Source of the DNA: Perilla frutescens
Lineage: Eukaryota > Streptophyta > Magnoliopsida > Lamiales > Lamiaceae
DNA: 64,000 nt
Direction: 5' to 3'
Assembly (NCBI GenBank): GCA_026008535.1
Contig: BRKX01000009.1
Coordinates: 65,941,720 to 66,005,719 of the forward strand
Below are positions 61,807-64,000 of this stretch, piece after piece. A program made the position numbers and the translations under genes. Position 1 is the first letter of the stretch; each line of letters starts with the position of its first letter. The notes beneath the pieces are model-generated. The model did not search any database and was not told the DNA's origin. It saw only the letters and a program-made list of their open reading frames with translations.

Positions 61807-64000
61807 GCCAAATTTGGCCACAGGCCAAAAGAGTATCCCTTTGGCCCAGGCTCGAAAATATAAGTGTTCAAATCCGAACGAATTATGATTATATAAGTAT
61901 ATGGTTTGATTCATAATTGATTGTAGTGTTCAAAGTTGTTAGATTTGATAAAAATCTCGACGGTCATACAGGGCCCGAACATGACGTGACCCGGGAACTA
62001 CACAAAATGTTACGTTTTTGTAAATCAACTTTCAAACCTTGTAGAGGTTGACACAAAATGAGTTTCTAGGATTTTTCATTTCTAGATGATAGATATTTGA
62101 GTTAGAGTTCCAACGCAATAAGAATTGCAGGCATCGGATACCTATGGAGAGACTTATAGTCGTTTTACTGACGACTGCAAGAAAACGGGGCCGAATCTGG
62201 CCGTCAGGCTTGAAAATTTAATTCTTTCCAAAACCTTACGAATTAGGCCAACATGAGCATATGGATTGATTCATAATTGTTCCTAGAGTTCAAAAGTACT
62301 AAATTTGATAAAAATTCCACCGGTCACCCCGGCGCCAAATTTGGCCACCGGCCAAAGGTTATCCCTTTGGCCCAGGCTCGAAAATATAAGTGTTCAAAAC
62401 CGAACGAATTAGGATAATATAAGTATATGGTTTGGTTCATAATTGATTGTAGTGTTCAAAAATGCTAGATTTGATAAAAATCCCGGCGGTCACACAGGGC
62501 CCGAACATGACGTGACCTGGGCACTACACAAAATCTTACGTTTTTGGAAATAAACTTTAAAACCTTGTAGAGGTTGACCCAAAATGAGTTTCTAGGATTT
62601 TTCATTTCTAGATAATAGATATTTGAGTTAGGGTTCCAACGCAATAAGAATTGCAGGCATCGGATACCTATGGAGAGACTTATAGTCGTTTTACTGACGA
62701 CTGCCAGAAAACAGGGCCGAATCTGGCCGACGGGCTTGAAAATTTGATTCTTTCCGAAACCGGACGAATTATGCCAAAATGAGAATATGGATCGATTCAT
62801 AATTTTTCCTAGAGTTCAAAAATACTAAATTCGATGAAAATTCCACCGGTCACCCCGGCGCCAAATTTGGCCACCGGCCAAAGGGTATATCCCTTTGGCC
62901 CAGGCTCGAAAATATAAGTGTTCAAAACCGAACGAATTAGGATAATATAAGTATATAGTTTGATTCAACATTGATTTTAGTGTTCAAAAATTCTAGATTT
63001 GATAAAAATCCCGGCGGTCACACAGGGCCCGAACATGACGTGACCCGGGCACTACACAAAATGTTACGTTTTTGGAAATCAACTATAAAACCTTGTATAG
63101 ATTGAAACAAAATGAGTTTCTAGGAATTTTCATTTCTAGATGATAGATATTTGAGTTAGGGTTCCAACGCAACAAGAATTGCAGGCATCGGATACCTATG
63201 GAGAGACTTATAGTCGTTTTACTGACGACTGCAAGAAAACGGGGCTGAATCTGGCCGTCAGATGTGAAAATTTGATTCTTTCCTAAACCGGACAAATTAG
63301 GCCCACATGAGCATATGGATTGATTCATAATTGTTCCTAGAGTTCAAAAATACTAAATTCGATGAAAATTCCACTGGTCACCCCGGCGCCAAATTTGGCC
63401 ACCGGCCAAAGGGTATCCCGTTGGCCCAGGCTCAAAAATATAAGTGTTCAAAACCGAATGAATTAGGATAATATAAGTATATTGTTTGATTCATAATTGA
63501 TTGTAGTGTTCAAAAATGCTAGTTTTGATAAAAATCTCGGCGGTCTCACAGGGCCGGAACATGACGTGACCCGGGCACTACACAAAATGTTACGTTTTTG
63601 AAAATCAAATTTACAACCTTGTAAAGGTTGACACAAAATGAGTTTCTAGGATTTTTCATTTCTAGATGATAGATATTTGAGTTAGAGTTCCAACGCAATA
63701 AGAATTGCAGGCATCGGATACCTATGGAGAGACTAATAGTCGTTTTACTGACGACTGCAAGAAAACGGGGCCGAATCTGGCCGTCGGGCTTGAAAATTTA
63801 ATTCTTTCCGAAACCTTACGAATTAGGCCAACATGAGCATATGGATTGATTCATAATTGTTCCTAGAGTTCAAAAGTACTAAATTCGATAAAAATTCCAC
63901 CGGTTACCCCGGCGCCAAATTTGGCCACCGGCCAAAGGTTATCCCTTTGGCCCAGGCTCGAAAATATAAGTGTTCAAAACCGAACGAATTAGGATAATAT
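61807..64000. repeat. Divergent units with weak three-unit period (1580 bp)
   Basis: Units start at 61807, 62334, 62860, 63388 and 63914 (cut by the window end). They carry variants rare elsewhere: CGCAATAAGAATTG, GACTGCAAGAAAACGG, CTGGCCGTC, AACCTTACGAATTAGG and CAAAAGTACTAAATT. The later half of the unit at 61807 matches that of 63388 about 1580 bp away. They look less homogenised than the rest and may mark the approach to an array edge or a different subfamily. Confidence 0.75.

Larger units (their letters stand above)
1..64000. repeat. Satellite DNA array, ~527 bp tandem unit, fills the window
   Basis: Every part of the window is a copy of one unit, all in the same direction. The landmark GCCAAATTTGG and its variants (GCCCCAAATTTGG, GCCCTAAATTTGG, CACCAAATTTGG) recurs at 6, 533, 1267, 1786, 2313, 2840, 3365, 3892 and so on to 63914, 121 times. 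Spacing is nearly always 524-528 bp; exceptions are 519 bp (1267, 5153), 479 bp (23781), 493 bp (47096) and 733-734 bp (533, 4419, 8305, 25833). No stretch above 300 bases is free of the repeat, and no gene, RNA gene or mobile element interrupts it. Head-to-tail arrays with higher-order structure are typical of eukaryotic satellite DNA. The species and chromosomal location cannot be read from the sequence, and I do not recognise the family. Confidence 0.97.

Noticed and set aside
1484..63328. Dozens of minus-strand open frames of 60-134 codons with almost the same protein (MNQSICSC...)
   Set aside because: They sit at the same place in each copy of a noncoding tandem repeat, are broken freely by substitutions and 1 bp deletions, and show no domain. 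One ancestral open stretch copied many times explains them.
1..64000. CRISPR array or bacterial repeat system
   Set aside because: Units of 527 bp without short repeat/spacer alternation, no cas genes, no coding density. The pattern is that of eukaryotic satellite DNA.
1..64000. Tandem gene family or rDNA intergenic spacer
   Set aside because: I see no rRNA sequence, no conserved coding frame and no exon-like pattern; the repeat continues without a gene for 64 kb.

Overview
The whole window is one tandem satellite DNA array. A unit of about 527 bp is repeated head to tail in one orientation from the first base to the last. Using the conserved start GCCAAATTTGG as a landmark, I place 121 unit starts between 6 and 63914. 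Of the 120 intervals between them, 116 are 479-528 bp (nearly all 524-528) and four are 733-734 bp because of an internal 206 bp duplication. I see no protein-coding gene, rRNA, tRNA, CRISPR array, transposon or unique sequence. This points to a block of eukaryotic nuclear heterochromatin (centromeric, pericentromeric, subtelomeric or interstitial). I do not recognise the family. A plant is my best guess, but nothing in the sequence proves it, and the array continues beyond both window edges.

The 527 bp unit looks like an ancient trimer. Two parts (A and B below) agree at roughly 80% of about 100 positions, counted by eye without gaps. A third, more diverged part (C) sits between them. The A-C, C-B and B-next-A spacings are 163, 197 and 167 bp, which is nucleosome scale. 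The unit also carries a cluster of three overlapping inverted repeats, a small stem-loop, one TTAGGGTT and a CpG-rich TGACGTGACCCGGGC segment.

Layout: 6-11671, three copies of a seven-unit higher-order repeat (3886, 3886 and 3894 bp). 10092-14304, a four-unit repeat (about 2107 bp). 12727-15882, a three-unit repeat (1578 bp). 15883-20619, a five-unit repeat (2631 bp). 20620-24783, a four-unit repeat (about 2106 bp), one copy with a 46 bp deletion. 24784-29720, loosely organised units with two near-identical tandem pairs and a displaced copy of the 206 bp duplication. 29721-36033, four-unit and three-unit repeats. 36034-47588, four-unit repeats (about 2107 bp) and a segment reused 6849 bp away. 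47589-51800, four copies of a very uniform two-unit repeat (1053 bp). 51801-57594, four-unit repeats again. 57595-60756, a two-unit repeat (1054 bp). 60757-64000, increasingly divergent units with a weak three-unit period (1580 bp).

The pattern fits repeated unequal crossing-over and gene conversion, with different multiples of the same unit amplified locally. The recurring minus-strand reading frames (60-134 codons) are inherited by-products of the repeat and are not annotated as genes. All comparisons here were made by eye; no alignment or database search was run.
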